Source of the DNA: Combretum micranthum
Lineage: Eukaryota > Streptophyta > Magnoliopsida > Myrtales > Combretaceae
DNA length: 64,000 bases
Assembly: GCA_024138025.1 (NCBI GenBank)
Contig: JAMXBD010000012.1
Coordinates: forward strand, 2,480,001 to 2,544,000
Direction of reading: 5' to 3'
The stretch's first letter is position 1, and every line of letters starts with the position of its first letter. The position numbers and the translations under genes are program-made. Below are positions 44,179 to 57,272 of this stretch, in pieces. The notes beneath the pieces were generated by a model, which saw only the letters and a program-made list of their open reading frames with translations, made no database searches and was not told the origin of the DNA.

Positions 44179-47100
44179 CGTGTTGGAGTGCACCATGATC
44201 ATATGGTGATTCAGTTGATTTTTGTTAATGTGAAACAATGATTAGCAATTGAAATTATATGTGCGATTTGATAAAATACGAGTCTCTTAACAAAAAAAAA
44301 TTCTCAAACTTGGTACCATTTATACAATATCCTAACATCATAAAATAGGCAATTGTAGAAAATAAGGGTTCTAAACCAAATCTCAATTCAATCTAAGTTG
44401 ACTATTTTATAGATACCTAAAGTTTGAGATAAATCGGATCTTAAAAGAGCTATTTTATGGATTTAAGTTTGAAGTCTTATATCATACTTTAATCTAATTT
44501 AAAATAGCTATTTTATGGATTTAAAAAGTTTAGAGCTAAACTGGACAAGGGAAATTGTAATTTTATCAATTTAAATCGCTGTTGGAAATTCTTTGCCTAC
44601 ATGCAGTTTATATTTAATATTAATAAAAAAATGTCTATGTTGGGCTCGGGCCTAGTGGCCCAAGTTTGAATTCGGACCACAGTGGCCTAAGCCATTTCAT
44701 TGTAAAAGGGATTCAAAATTCCTCGCAGGTCACGAAGAAGCCATCAGCTCAATGGCTGTGGCATGTGACTTTCTCATGAGAAATCCTGACTTATTGAGTT
44801 TGAGGCTTGGAGCAGGTGGACTTCAATGCTTGCTGTTCTTTTTTTGGAAGCATGGGAACATAGTTATGTGTCCAACATATGATCCGTATCATCTTCTTCC
44901 TTCCACAAATGTAGTTCCGGTGCTTATTTTATCCCACCATTGAGCTGATTTTTAGCTCATTTTTAATCTAATTTTTTGGTCAATTCATAGAAATAATGAC
45001 ATGAATGAGTTCCGATTAAACAAAGATTACATTTGACTACAAAATCACATTTTTTCCATTAAGGAAAATGGATTAAAAATTTCTTCAAAGATGGGAGGAA
45101 AAAAAAAAAGAACAGATACATAAATGTCTAGCCAAAAATTGCAATTTTAGAGCTATTCAACATTTTGGTCAAAAAAAAAAAAAAAGGAGCTATTCAACAT
45201 GATTTCAAGCTGGCCGCTGCTTCGTTTTCGGCACCGAACCCGACCCGCTACCACATCCGTTGTCTTCATCCGACTCCAGCTCCAACTCCACTCCACGTGC
45301 CAAACCATCTCCGTGCCATGCCCACGTCCTCAATCTCTCAGGTATGTCAAAGTTGCTTCTTTCTACTTTGTTTAATTAATATTTTATAAATAAAATAACA
45401 ATAGTGACAAAGGGTTAAAAAAAAAGAGGCATAATAAAAGAACGATATTAATAATAATAAAAATAAAAAAGAATAAAAAATAAATAAAATTAAATATATG
45501 TAATAATGTAAATAACTATCAACTCTTTCTTTCTTTTTTTTTTTTGAATAATAATAGTAGATAGTATATAAAATATATATATAATGATTTTTACCTAGAA
45601 AAATATTGTTTTCTTAAATGAAATATCGAATTAGTAGTCTCATAGGTATGTTATCACTCAAAATTTTATTTTTCAAAAACAATAAAATGTAATAAAATTA
45701 AAATGAAAAGATCTCAAAATTTTTCAAAAGAAACCAACACACTAACGTTTTCTAAAAGAACTATATATTGTTTGATCTAAATAAGCGGGTATGTAGGTAC
45801 TTACGGGACGACTTAAAAATGAAAAATTATTTACTTTTCCTTATCTTGTAAATATTAATTTGCTTGACATTTAGTCATAAACCTTGATTATTACATCTCT
45901 TTGTAAATTTAAATCTGACTTTTGTAAATACTTTGTAAATATATCAAATGTAAATAATCATTAGGGCATTAAAGGAATGAAATTCAGTTAGAGAAATTAA
46001 GAGTAGTAACCGTTTAGTTTTAATAAAGTAGCCTTTAAATCAATGAAATCTGTAGTTATTAAAAAAATGGTTTTGAACTGATTTTTCTCGCAAACTAGTT
46101 GATAAGTTAAGATCAACCAATCCATTAACCCTAACTTATAAAATTTTCTCCCGACCTCAATCAGGTGGTGACTCCTAAGTTTTTTAAGAAAAGAAACTTT
46201 CTTTTAATTCCTAGTTGAGGGTTTATATCAAATGGGTTAAGGCTTGATATAAATTAGATTAAAAGAAATTAAATTATGAATGAAAAATCTAGGCTTGACA
46301 AATATAACGCAATTATAAAAGGGTTTTGGTAAGTCAAAGTTGACACGATTAATAAACAGCTCAAACCTAGAAATAACACAAATTTAAATGTGTCCAGGTT
46401 TGGGTTTAGGGTCCAAACACATTTATAAACCTGCAAACATGTTAAACTATATGATTTTTTGTGTTATATTTTATTAAAATATAATATTATTATCCAGCCA
46501 TAACTAAATTATAAAATGACAAAATTATCCATATATGAAATAAATTATATATATGTATAATATGCTATACATTATGTATATAATATACATATGATATGTA
46601 TAAAACATAGATCTTATCTAACAAATAAAATATACATAATTATATATCAATATATAGCTTTTTTATTTACTACATATAACATATATATACACACACACAC
46701 ACAACATATATATCATATAGTATGTAAATCAAATATTTATAATAATTTTATGTATTGATATAACATGTACATATATTAAATTTATAGGTTATAAATACAT
46801 AATCTATATGCTATGTAAAGATTATGCATATAACATATTATATATATTTGTATTATAATAGCGATTACATATGAAACATTTATAAAATGGGTAGATTATA
46901 TATAATATATGTAACTTATAAAACGCATATAAAGTATGAATTACATCTGACATTCATGGCTTAAATATATAAGACATAATATATTTATAATGTATATGTG
47001 TGTGTGTGTATATACTTATCTACACATATACAAGATCTATAGGTTATGCATACATAATTATATATGTTATTATTCATTTGTTAAATGAAATAATGATGCA

Positions 47101-47734
47101 AAATAAGTAGGCTGGCACAACATACAAGGCAAGTGAACCAACATCTAGGCTTTTTTTTTTAAATAATAATATAAAATAATGATTTACTTTTTTAATTTAC
47201 TATATATTGTATTTAAATAAATAATTTTTTTGTTTTATAATTTTGATTCAATCTATTTTTCTTTTTAAATAATATAATATATTTAATATATTTTATTTTT
47301 TTGAAATGATTTTAATTGTATAACTATTAACATATTAACTTGAAATTTTTTAAACAAACAAATAAATGAAATGATTAAATAATACTATAATACTAATTAA
47401 ATTACATTAAATGTTAAACATACTTAATTAATTTATTTAGAATTATTGTAAATTATTAAATAAATGAAATTAATAAATGCATTGGGATCAGTAGAAAATT
47501 AAATTTTATTAATAACATTTTTTATTTTTTACAAATTACAAGAAGATTAGGGAAAGAAAAGTCATCAACCACATACTCTCCACCTAATATTTCAGTAGAT
47601 CATCCTAGAAATCTCTAACTTTACCCCACTGTTCCGTTTGTGTCTACAGTTGCAACTCTGATGGTGACAATAAACCCATCCCCTCCCTCCGGCCGATCCT
47701 AAGTCACTTTCATTGGGCTACTAAAAGTGTGGGT
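44179..47734. other. AT-rich non-coding DNA
   Basis: It is mostly A/T-rich with TA/CA microsatellites around 46680-46705 and 46985-47015. A less AT-rich patch at 44640-44945 and another at 45190-45345 stand out; the latter could be a first exon (an open frame with many Ser, Thr, Pro and His residues, followed by CTCTCAG and GTATGT), but no following exon is seen. No product can be assigned. Confidence 0.4.
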
Positions 47735-48760
47735 CCATTTACTTCTTATCATTGGCATCAAACGAATCTTTTAGGCACACACATGCTTTAATGGTTTCCA
47801 CATTTAGCCTATGGTAGTACGGTTCAATGATCCATTTTTCCAAACTAAAAGCTCACTCCATTGAAACCATTGAAGTCAGAGGAGCCAAAAGATCCCTTGC
47901 CACTATAGCAAGTACCAACATCATGTGGGTCATCTTCTTCCACTAGCTAAGGAGATTGAAATCATCCTTCTTCTTCCTCCCTCCCTCTTTTGGTTCTTTC
48001 TCCTTAAGTAGTTGCATCTCGTATGCTAGCATATGTCTAAAGATTTCCTAGGAAGTCGCACGGCTGCTTCCAATATCCTGAGCATTTTGCTCACTTCTCT
48101 TGAAAAAAAAAAAAAAAAACCCTAGGATAAGTGATTGTTGGTTCGTTGTGGTTCGGATAGCTATGAAGTCGTCTAATTACGATACCGATACAGGTCTTTA
48201 AGTAAATCAATTGTTCCAATATCAAGATTTGTGGACTGTGATTTAAGATTAGCCATACCAATATTCTTGTAGAATTTCTCTAGCAATGCTTTAGCTACAC
48301 GGAACCTATATCATGGATCTAGCATTGTTGCAACATGGAAGAGTGAGAGAAGAGAGACAAAATACTCCTAGAGCTTGCTTGCCGGTGGAGACAGAGTGGT
48401 AACCATATCGAGATCACAATAGTAGTTTTCCAGCGCGTCCAATATGTCAACTAGGTGGAAAGTACATAATTGCTAGTGAGATAGTAGCAACCTAACAAAT
48501 GTTACATTAGGCCAAGATATGCCTTGAGGACCTCTTTAAGTGCACATGTTATTTTCCAATCTTGATCTTCCATCAAAACAATGTTAGGATTGAAGGAATT
48601 GGGCATAGTATTATACAAATAAGTGAGAGTCCTTGTGCAATTTAGTGCCCGATGAAGCATTTTGAATGAAGAATTCCACCTAGTCTTACAATAAAGTATG
48701 GGCAGCTTTTCCTCCATCAATCGTTTGCCACTAGTTTGATTGCATTGATGGAACTTTCAA
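47735..48760 (-). pseudogene. hAT-family transposase relic
   Basis: On the minus strand, 48502-48720 encodes YCKTRWNSSFKMLHRAL, the conserved block of plant hAT (RICESLEEPER-like) transposases. Further on in broken frames are VATMLDP followed by a stop and FRVAKALLEKFY-like sequence (about 48210-48330). The C-terminal hAT dimerisation region with LAPLTSMVSMEWAFS and a CVCLKDSF-like end lies at about 47735-47925. Stops and frameshifts interrupt it, and the N-terminal BED-type zinc finger is not visible. No inverted repeats can be paired around it. It is unlikely to be the source of the hAT-like elements at 14-19 kb unless an intact relative exists elsewhere. Confidence 0.75.
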
Positions 48761-49783
48761 ATGAGACATATGTCAATTTCGTTTGTATATCTTACTCAAA
48801 TGCTACAGTAAATGAGGCCATTAAAGATCTTGATATGATTTCTTAGGTGGATACTGGGTGCTAAACTTTGGTCTCTATCACCACTAACATGCTTGGCTAT
48901 GTACTTTATATTACCCCATATTACATTAACGATTTATTCCATCAAACCAATGAGGATGAGAAGTTGCGTAGAAATTGGGATATACCCAATGCATTTCACC
49001 GAGTCTTTATCACATCTAGTACTCCAATATATGCTGATGAGCATCAAAGTGACCACTTGAAACACCTATAGTAAAAACATCTCCTATCGATTTATAGGTT
49101 AATTTACCAAATGATTGGCTACAATATATGTCCAAAGGAGAATTCAAATAACATCTCCGGTGAAGATGTCTTCCTCATAGACATGATGATGGATCATCAA
49201 CCATTACGTATCGGCTATTTGATGGTATAGCGCATGCATCGAGTGTTTAGGAGAAAGGACGCCAATCTCACATATGGTTGACTCGTCACCGTCATTCTAT
49301 AATTGTGGGGATTTGAACTTTCAAATTACACAAGTAGAAATAAGGTCAAAATTTACAAAGGACGACATAGCAAGAAGGTTGGGTTATAGACATTAACGTG
49401 GCGTAGCACAACTAAGAGATAAGAACGGATTAGAAGAACATAACTTCAACCTCAACTTGAACGATCTGTCCCTATCATGGCATGATGAAGGAATGAGAAA
49501 AGGACAGTAGCAGAGTCAAGCTCAAGGCTAAGTACAACAACAACCCAGCATGTTTAACATGAATGACATAATAGAGCATCTAGAATAAATAACCAAGGTC
49601 CAATCAAAACATAAAGCAATGCTCAAAGCCATGAATACCTAGATTGATCAGTTCTTCAATTGGGCAGGTAATCAATCAGAGCATCCTCTACTACCACTAC
49701 CATCATATCAGCCCCCAAGCAGCATTGATAGTCAAGGAGGTCAACAAGGCAAACAATCATCACATTCGCACTATTTTTTCTAA
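48730..49783 (+). pseudogene. Unclassified degenerate ORF cluster, possibly from a plant retroelement
   Basis: Fragments in several frames read like one broken protein. A 67-codon stretch is at 48868-49071; near 49120-49230 is a segment similar in style to IxPKE...EDVFLIDMMM; near 49320-49400 is QITQVEIRSKFTKDDIARRLGY; and a Gln/Pro/Ser-rich tail ends with a stop near 49783. The order (hydrophobic helical block, then Gln-rich tail) resembles the putative plant transposon proteins found in some Athila- or Ogre-type elements. The match is impressionistic, and several stops show it is not functional. Confidence 0.3.
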
Positions 49784-50394
49784 AGCAAAATTAATTATGC
49801 CTTTTTTTTTAATGATAATGTAATTAATAGTGTAATGCATATTATTGTTAATAGAGTAAAAAAAATTACTTTATTTATCGTTTATGTTAAATGTAAAACT
49901 TATTAATTGCATTTAGAGTGTAAATTTTTTATAATTAATTCGAATAATTAGTTTAATTAAAATTCTAAAAGCCATCGAAAAAACTGCAAACTAGAAATAA
50001 TAAAAAAAAAATCATACAAACTGTGTGAAACCGGATCATATTAAAGGCACACAACACGATACGACACGCGCAAGCACACAACGTGACATGCAAATAAACG
50101 GGCAGATATGATATGGCACAGGAAAGAAAAAAAATCACATGAAGCACATCAAACAAGACATGTGCACAATTCGTCTAGGCGTGCAAAAGCATATAGCATG
50201 CAAAGCACACAAAATTTAGCACATGGACTGCACAACACGACCTATTTAATGTGATAATTGGGACAACGATACAGTAAAAAAAACAAAAGAAATTTATATA
50301 ACTTTCAACATACCTGCTTAGATAAATTTGAGATATACGAAGCCATGAAATTCAAAAAAAAAAAATTACAATTTTCATGTATTCTATACTGCAG
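49784..50394. other. AT-rich non-coding DNA with CA-rich patch
   Basis: A segment at 50040-50240 is rich in GCACA/CACG words (ACACAACACGA, GCACACAA) without a clean period. No gene is visible. Confidence 0.4.
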
Positions 50395-51633
50395 AATGTC
50401 AAGCGCTTACGTCAATTAAAATCATATTTCCTTTTTGGGAAATTGGAGAGAATGATTATAATTATCCATTCCCAGTAGGTGCAACCATCAAACAGGTTAT
50501 ACCGTTGGTCCCTTGGCTGTTGGAGCAACTATCAACGCCACCATTGTAGTTGTTACATCTCCCTCTTTAATCAAATTTATTATTCTAACGTATTATTAGA
50601 ATACTATAACTAATTCAGTAGTATAAAATGCATAGAAACTTTTCAAAAGTGTGATATTATATATTTACACATATACATATATATACATTTCAGTTATAAC
50701 GATGTCCACCTAAAGTGACCCGTTGCATGTCTATATCAAAGTTTGAACAACAACTATTATTCAAACAAATTAGGTTATTAGCCAATTAATATTTATCAAA
50801 TATATATATATATATATATATATATTCAACAATAACCCCAAAAGAGTATGTCTGTTATGCATTAGAGGTTTCGTATTAATTTTTATTCTTTATATATATA
50901 CTAATACATGACTAAAGTCTGGTAGTTATAAAATATTCTCATAATAATCCGAAGTAGAGCATTATTACAAATATTATTTACTGGTAAATAGTGGTAATAT
51001 GACCATGAAATAAAGGTAAAAACAGTAACCGGATGGTAATAGTAGTGGTCAGTGACCATAGGGAAGATGCTATCAGAAAATAAATAAATAAATATATTGG
51101 GTTTTTAGTTCTTTTGTGAAATTTTATGTGAGAGCTGACAACTGTCACAAGCCATTAGCTGTCACCTTTGTCTCTCCCCATTAGTTGTTAATTGTTATTG
51201 AAAGGCACGAGTAGTCGTAATGTTTTAATATTATTACTTCGGATTTGGTAATTAAAATTTTAATCATAACAAATATTGAAAAAAAAAAATTGGAAATCGT
51301 TTTTTGAAACAAAGATATCTAAATAAATAAATATATATATATTGTTTTTGGTTGAAATTTTTTTCTTTTTATTTATTATGTCTAACATATTTTATGGGAT
51401 TGACATATGGTAGGATTTTATGGGAGTGCATTTAGAGCTTGTTGTGGAGGTGGAGGACCAACCTAAATACTTCAGCAATATGCGGTCTGCCTGGCTCCAC
51501 CTTGTTCAAAGATCCCTCGGCTTTTGTAAATTGGGATGGAATCCACAGGACAGAAGCTGCTTATAGTTACATAGCTAAGGGCATTCCGAGTGGAGCCTTT
51601 ACCTCATCGCTATTTATTCCATCTTTTCATTGA
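50395..51633 (+). pseudogene. GDSL esterase/lipase relic (exons 3 and 5)
   Basis: An acceptor GCAG at 50391-50394 is followed by an exon-3-like stretch to 50545 with a frame containing GENDYNYPFPVG and a later LVPWLL. The family GGND is GEND here and the front part is diverged. An exon-5-like piece (51414-51633) retains ACCGGGG-like sequence in one frame, then shifts frame and continues with CGLPGSTLFKDPSAF and WDGIHRTEAAY to a stop. The catalytic Asp and His remain, but the following Trp is Arg. Exon 4 is absent from the 868 bp between them, and no exons 1-2 lie nearby. It is a decayed paralogue of the gene at 18914. Confidence 0.85.
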
Positions 51634-53761
51634 AATGTATTGGCAGGGATAGAAAAATTTGGGTCCCTCAAGTTTCTCCATTGTTTTCGTACCTTTCGAT
51701 CTATTTAAGGAGGTAATTAAGGATTTATTTGTTTCGCGGGAAAACTCTTTTTTTTCTTTTTGAACTTTTTCAAAAACTATTATAATCAAAATCAAAATTA
51801 TTATATATTATAATAATACAATCACAATAGGTTATGGTTATTGGTGACTTTTAATAATAAGTAATCATGGGAGATACCCGTGAAAGTCGATGATTGGTGC
51901 TAGTGGTTAATTTTTATAGAAAAAATCAAATGAAAATAAGGGAAAAGGAAAATGTTTTTTTTTTTTTTTTTTTGTCTTTAGAAAATAAAACTCATTTTCT
52001 TTATCTCTCATTAGTATTTTTCATTAATGTTGACTACAACCACTAGAATCTTACCACTATTGTTGTTTTCCATCACCACTTATTACTAAAAACCATTAGT
52101 TTAAATTAAGCAAGAACTTGTTAGACCATAAAATGGAATTCATGAATAGTGAGGTTACAAGTAATCTAATTACTAAAATCAGTGGTCTTGTAGCAATGAT
52201 CTTAGAGGAAGATTATAGGTTGGAGCATAACTTATTATAAGTGCAAATACAAGAGCCATATGGAGGTAGAGTGCCTTAAGAGGTAGCATCAGAGCATGCT
52301 GCAAGATGATACATATAAAGTTATTATAGATGTGCCTATCATTGAGTTGAAGGATTATTAGTTATTACTAGCATTAAATAATTGGCGGAAACCTACAAAT
52401 TGTGAAATAACCTAACATGCAAAATAAAATAAAAGTGTAAAATAAGGAGTATGGGTGTGTGGGTAATTACCCACTAAGACTAGGATACTTCTATCCTCTA
52501 TCATTAAGTTTCAAATAAATCTGCAATTAAAAGAGACTTTTCTTGATTCCCCTCCTTTTCTTCTCCTTCGTGAATTTATCTTTTTTCTTTTCCCTAACAA
52601 GAACCATTAACTTCCATTGCATAATCTCAAGAACTCCATAAGGTAAGTTACTCTTTTTATTGTGTTCCCTTCCTTGGTAGTTTGTCTTGAAATAGTTGTG
52701 CTGATGGTAAATACTCTCCAATTTTAGTGTGTGATTGTCAAGAATATCGAAGAGCACGACTTTGTGGGCTAGAATTAAGGAGAAGAAATAACAACACCTA
52801 AAATCAAGTTAGTTTTGTGTCTTGTAATTACCTATAAAATTTTTGAGTGATTCTTGGTTGGTTTTTGTTTTAAGGACTAAGAAATGTGATTTTGATGGTG
52901 TCATCATGATGTTTTTGGTGTAGGAAAGTTATTAAATTGAAGATATAGGATGTTTTTATGAAAATTTTAAGGTTTTGTGCTTATCAAAAATGCATTAGCT
53001 CGCCAGTGCAAATTGGAACAAAGTAGCTCTAGTTCTAATGCAAATACTCACCACAATTATGTATCTTTACTTTCTTGTTTAAGAGGATCTATCGTAATCA
53101 TATGCTAATTCTTGTATATCATTTATATTTTAATTTTAATGTTTTGAATTAGCTTTCTGCTTTCCTGTCTAGCTTATAACTGAATATATTTGAATCTGCT
53201 TTTCAATAAACCATTTTACAAACTATGTTGACATCATTCCCAAAATTAAAGTCTTTTGCCAAAGTATAGCATATGCTTTAGTACTGAGAAAAAGTGGGTG
53301 GTGAATGTTGTTAGGACTCATTTAATGGTTCTAAAAGTGTTACATGCTTCTATATATCAAGTTCTAAATGGTATAAATTGTTGGATATGTTTTGTTGCAT
53401 GTGCTTATTTGTGCGAGAGTATGCAATGTCCCTATGATTTTTGTGTAGATAGGACTTTGGTATATTTATGCTATTTAGATTCATTGACTCATAAATGTTG
53501 GGGAATACACAACATCATATGTGTATATTTTATATATAGGTATGATGAGATACGAATCCATCCCTTTGATATTTATGTAGCTTAAAATCTAATATAATAA
53601 GTTAATATTGACGCATTTAGTTTTATGATTACATGTGATTGCATTAATATTTAAGCACACACATGTGATTTTGGTACATGTATACTAGGCTCTCTCATTC
53701 TTTTATCTTCTTTAAGTGTAGGTGATGTGTTATTGTTTATAAAGTGAAGTTTGCAACCTCC
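51634..53761. other. AT-rich DNA, possibly decayed LTR sequence
   Basis: A stretch from about 52398 (TGTGAAATAACC) with a pyrimidine-rich block near 52545-52580 and AAGGTAAGT at 52638 resembles the beginning of the gypsy LTRs, but no end, TSD or coding part is found. ORFs at 52527-52757 (minus) and 53256-53585 (plus, 109 codons) match nothing I know. Confidence 0.35.
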
Positions 53762-56162
53762 AAATATGAAATACCCCAAATCTTCACCAAGATTAGAAAT
53801 TGAGTTTAGATAGATTAAATAAATCAAATGAATTATAGGATTTAATTAGACAAGCTGACAAAGTTAGATTAGTAATTAATTAAATGAAATTTGAGATTTG
53901 AAATCTAAATTCTCTAAACAAGTCATTGAAATGTTTAGAGGATTCCTAAACTCTTGATTCTTAGCCTAAATACTAATTCCTAAATCTTTACAAAATTTGA
54001 GTTTATTTGCTTGAATAAAAATATCAGTTCTTAAACCCGAACTCAAATTAAATATCTTTTATCTAAAATAAATTCTCAAATTAAGTTCTTATTGCAAGTT
54101 CTTAATTTCTAACATATTGGTTCCGAAACAAACTTTTAAATACTCTCGAAACTATAGATATTTTATCTAATAGTTCTAAAATTATACCTATAATCCTTTA
54201 TATTAATTTAGTCCCTATCCTTTTCTTTTAAACTCTATATCCTCTGCCTCTCTCTTCTTCTTCTTTATTTCCATCGGTTTCTTTCCTTCTTCTCTTTCTT
54301 TCTTTCTTTCTCTCTTTCTTTCTTTCTTTGATCTTTCCTTCTCAATCTCAAACCTTAGACAAGATCAAGAAGATAAATTAAAACTAAGCAAGAAGATAGG
54401 AAAGAGGAATCAAAGCTAGAAGAAGAAGGAATTGCATGATTTAGCCAAAAAGCTAAGTTTTCTATTTCTATTTCTCTTTGTTTTTACTTGCAATTTACAA
54501 TTGTAATTGATTAATCGATGTTGAATTGGGTTGAGAGTGCTGTTTATTTATGTATTTGTTGGCTTAATGGTTGATGGAAGTTGGGTTGAGTTGGAGGAAG
54601 AAGATGATGAATAGTGGTTATGGAGGTTGATGAAGTTTGAGATGTTTGATGTGGTGAATGTGAAGTTTATGTTGTTTTAATGTTATATTGATCATGTAAC
54701 AAGCTTTGGGGAACTTTGGAATGAGTTTAAAGAACTTTTAAAAGTATAAAATGCATTTCAAGAACAAAGGAATTCGTAATTTTCTCGTTCCAGTGTGCAC
54801 AACCTTATGCACGGCCATGCACAAGCCTGTGCAGCCCTTAAAATGCTTAAAACTTTGTCTCGGGTCACTTTTTCATGCTCTGCACGGCCTCGAGCACGGC
54901 CATGCACTCGGTCGTGCAGACTTCTCCTGTTTCGCAGCCGTTTGTATTTTAGCCATAACGTTTTCATACGACCTTCGATTGAGGTGATTCAAGTTGCGTT
55001 GGAAAGCTAAAAAGAGATCTACAATTTTCATGTTTTGAGTTTTTACAAATTCGAAACTTATCAATGCTTAAATTTTGATTCTTTCCAGCTGCAACATTTT
55101 CCAAAGCAAAGTCAAAAACTTGTTTTTGTTTATTAAATGTGTTTTGCTTAGGAAATGGATCTTTTTGAGATAAAATGAGATAGATAAGTGATATTTGATG
55201 TGTTGAGTGAATTAATTCATGTAATTAAACATGGGTTAAGTAGATTTATAGATTTAACAAATAATTAGATTAAATCTAGAAGTTAGTTATAAAATGAACT
55301 TAGTTAACAAACCTAGGTTCAACTTGACTAAATGAACTTGAATGAACTAAAATGGATTAGATTGTTTAACTTTGATGAATTTGGATAAGTTTAAGTTAAT
55401 GTAAGCTCGAATTGACATAGATCTTAGATATATAATGAATTAGTAATTAATCTAAGTCTAACTTGGCTTAATGAACTTTACTAAGCTAAAATGAATTAGA
55501 TTGATATAGTTTGATCACCTTGGCTTAGTAAATGACTTAAATGACTAATTTTAATCAATTTGGCTAATGTAAAGCTAAAATGGGTTAATAGCTATGAATT
55601 AGCTTAGATGAATGAAATAGGATGATCTTTGAATAATATGGAGAATATGTTGTTTCAAATGTGTGTTTACGTGGAAAATGAATGTTTTTGGTTAATGAAT
55701 TCTTTGTTAATGCTTTTGTAATAAAACACTATAAATAAAGAGAAAAGAAATTCTTTGACAGACAAAGGAGAACTGTCCATATTTTGGCGAGGCGATATTC
55801 GCAGCCATAGTGGGGTTCCACATTAGTGTCTGATCAAATAGGATTTAATAAAATGAGTTAGAGATTAGTGAATAATTGATATAAGTTCTTGTATGAGTTT
55901 GATGTAAGCGGATGTTAGTTTAATTTCTTATATGAGTTCTTTCCTTTAATAGTGATGGATGTCTAACATATCTTCTGGATTATCTTCTGAAATTTCATTC
56001 CGAGGCTATGTTTGGATTTCATATTTAAGGTACGCAGTAACTTGTGTGATGATTGATAGGATAGGCATCCTAAATGGATTAAGAACTCAAAGACGGCTTA
56101 ATAATTGATGAGTGTTGGTTGTGCTTTACGTCGTTGAATCCAGATCCGAGGAGCGACAACCT

Positions 56163-56265
56163 TGTCATGATGCAATGGCACGGTAGTTAGGCACTTAGCC
56201 AAATCTTTTGTCATGATGCAATGACTTAAATCCATGATGCAATGGTTCACCATGATGCAATGGTG
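56163..56265 (+). repeat. Four mini-hairpins with loop GATGCA in the solo LTR
   Basis: Four copies of CATGATGCAATG. Around a constant GATGCA loop the arms are TGTCAT/ATGGCA (56163-56180, one G-U pair), GTCAT/ATGAC (56210-56225), CCAT/ATGG (56232-56245) and CACCAT/ATGGTG (56248-56265). Confidence 0.8.
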
Positions 56266-57234
56266 GTTTCTTTTATGGGCTAAGTGGGTAGCTAATAGGG
56301 TGAACCGTATCGATATATTCTTTACTTAGGCTCGGGAGGAAATAATATGTTTTAGTTCACGGGTATGGGACCGTTGAACTAACTGATGTTATAGACCGGG
56401 ATAAGTGGAGTGTATAAAGGAGTGTGAACCCTAGATGATGCTATTAATATTCTTTATCGGTTAGATATAGGAGATATAGATATCCGGTCTATCTATATCA
56501 ACCCCCTGAGCAGCTGCTGTTACTCAGGACCCCCAGATTCCCATTGGCTTGTTCCGGAGTGTGAGTGCTCCATTGTTGATTTGTTTATTTTAAAGAAAAG
56601 ATAATAACTTGCTGATTGTGCATTGCATTTAGTTAAGCTCGTGTGTCACTCCATGTGTGATTGTGTTGCTGTGTACTAGGCTTCGGCTCATTCTTGTTGT
56701 GTTATTCTTTTTACAGGTATTGTTGTTGATGATGATGATGAGATGATGACTTGATGATGATGTGGAGGTTGTTGATGTTGTTGTTCTTATTATTGTTGTT
56801 GATGTTGATGTTGATGAGGATGGTGATGGTGATGATTATTGATGTGATGATGTTTGTCCTGGGTTTTGGGCGATTCTGAAGATATGAGAGAATGAGTGAA
56901 GTGTGATAGGATTGAGATATTATTTGTATTTTGTTTCTTCTTTGCTTTGTTTTGTAAGAGGACTGGATTTATTTATAAATTGTATTTTCTTTTAAGGGCT
57001 TGTTAATGCCCAATTGATTGTAAATGATTATCTACCCCTAAGAGTGGATCATAAAGTGTTTTTATAAAGTTAGTTTCTTAGAAAACCGGTTTGCTCTATA
57101 GGGAGTAGAAGTTCATAAGTTGTTTTATAAAATTTATTTCCGCTGCTAAATCCAGTTGTTGCCAGAATCTAATTGAATGATTTCACAATCTAAAATCGGA
57201 AAGCAATGTTCAACATAAACACCTTCTTTAAAGA

Positions 57235-57272
57235 CAACCTTACGTATAATTCGTAAGAGTTATACGTGGTTG
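57235..57272 (+). promoter_or_regulatory. Terminal stem-loop of the solo LTR
   Basis: CAACC, TT, ACGTATAA, 10-base loop, TTATACGT, GGTTG: the same fold as at 13314, 36300 and 57773 with a different but complementary stem. Confidence 0.7.

Noticed and set aside
52290..52310. Primer-binding site (GTAGCATCAGAGCA) of another LTR element
   Set aside because: It has an internal insertion relative to TGGTATCAGAGCA, and no LTR end precedes it; likely coincidence.
53256..53585. A 109-codon plus-strand ORF
   Set aside because: It is Cys-rich with no family resemblance, no promoter or splice context, and adjoins decayed repeat sequence.
54751..55064. Four overlapping ORFs on both strands rich in His, Cys and Arg
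   Set aside because: They arise from the GC-rich inverted-repeat island of the solo LTR, where stop codons are rare in every frame.
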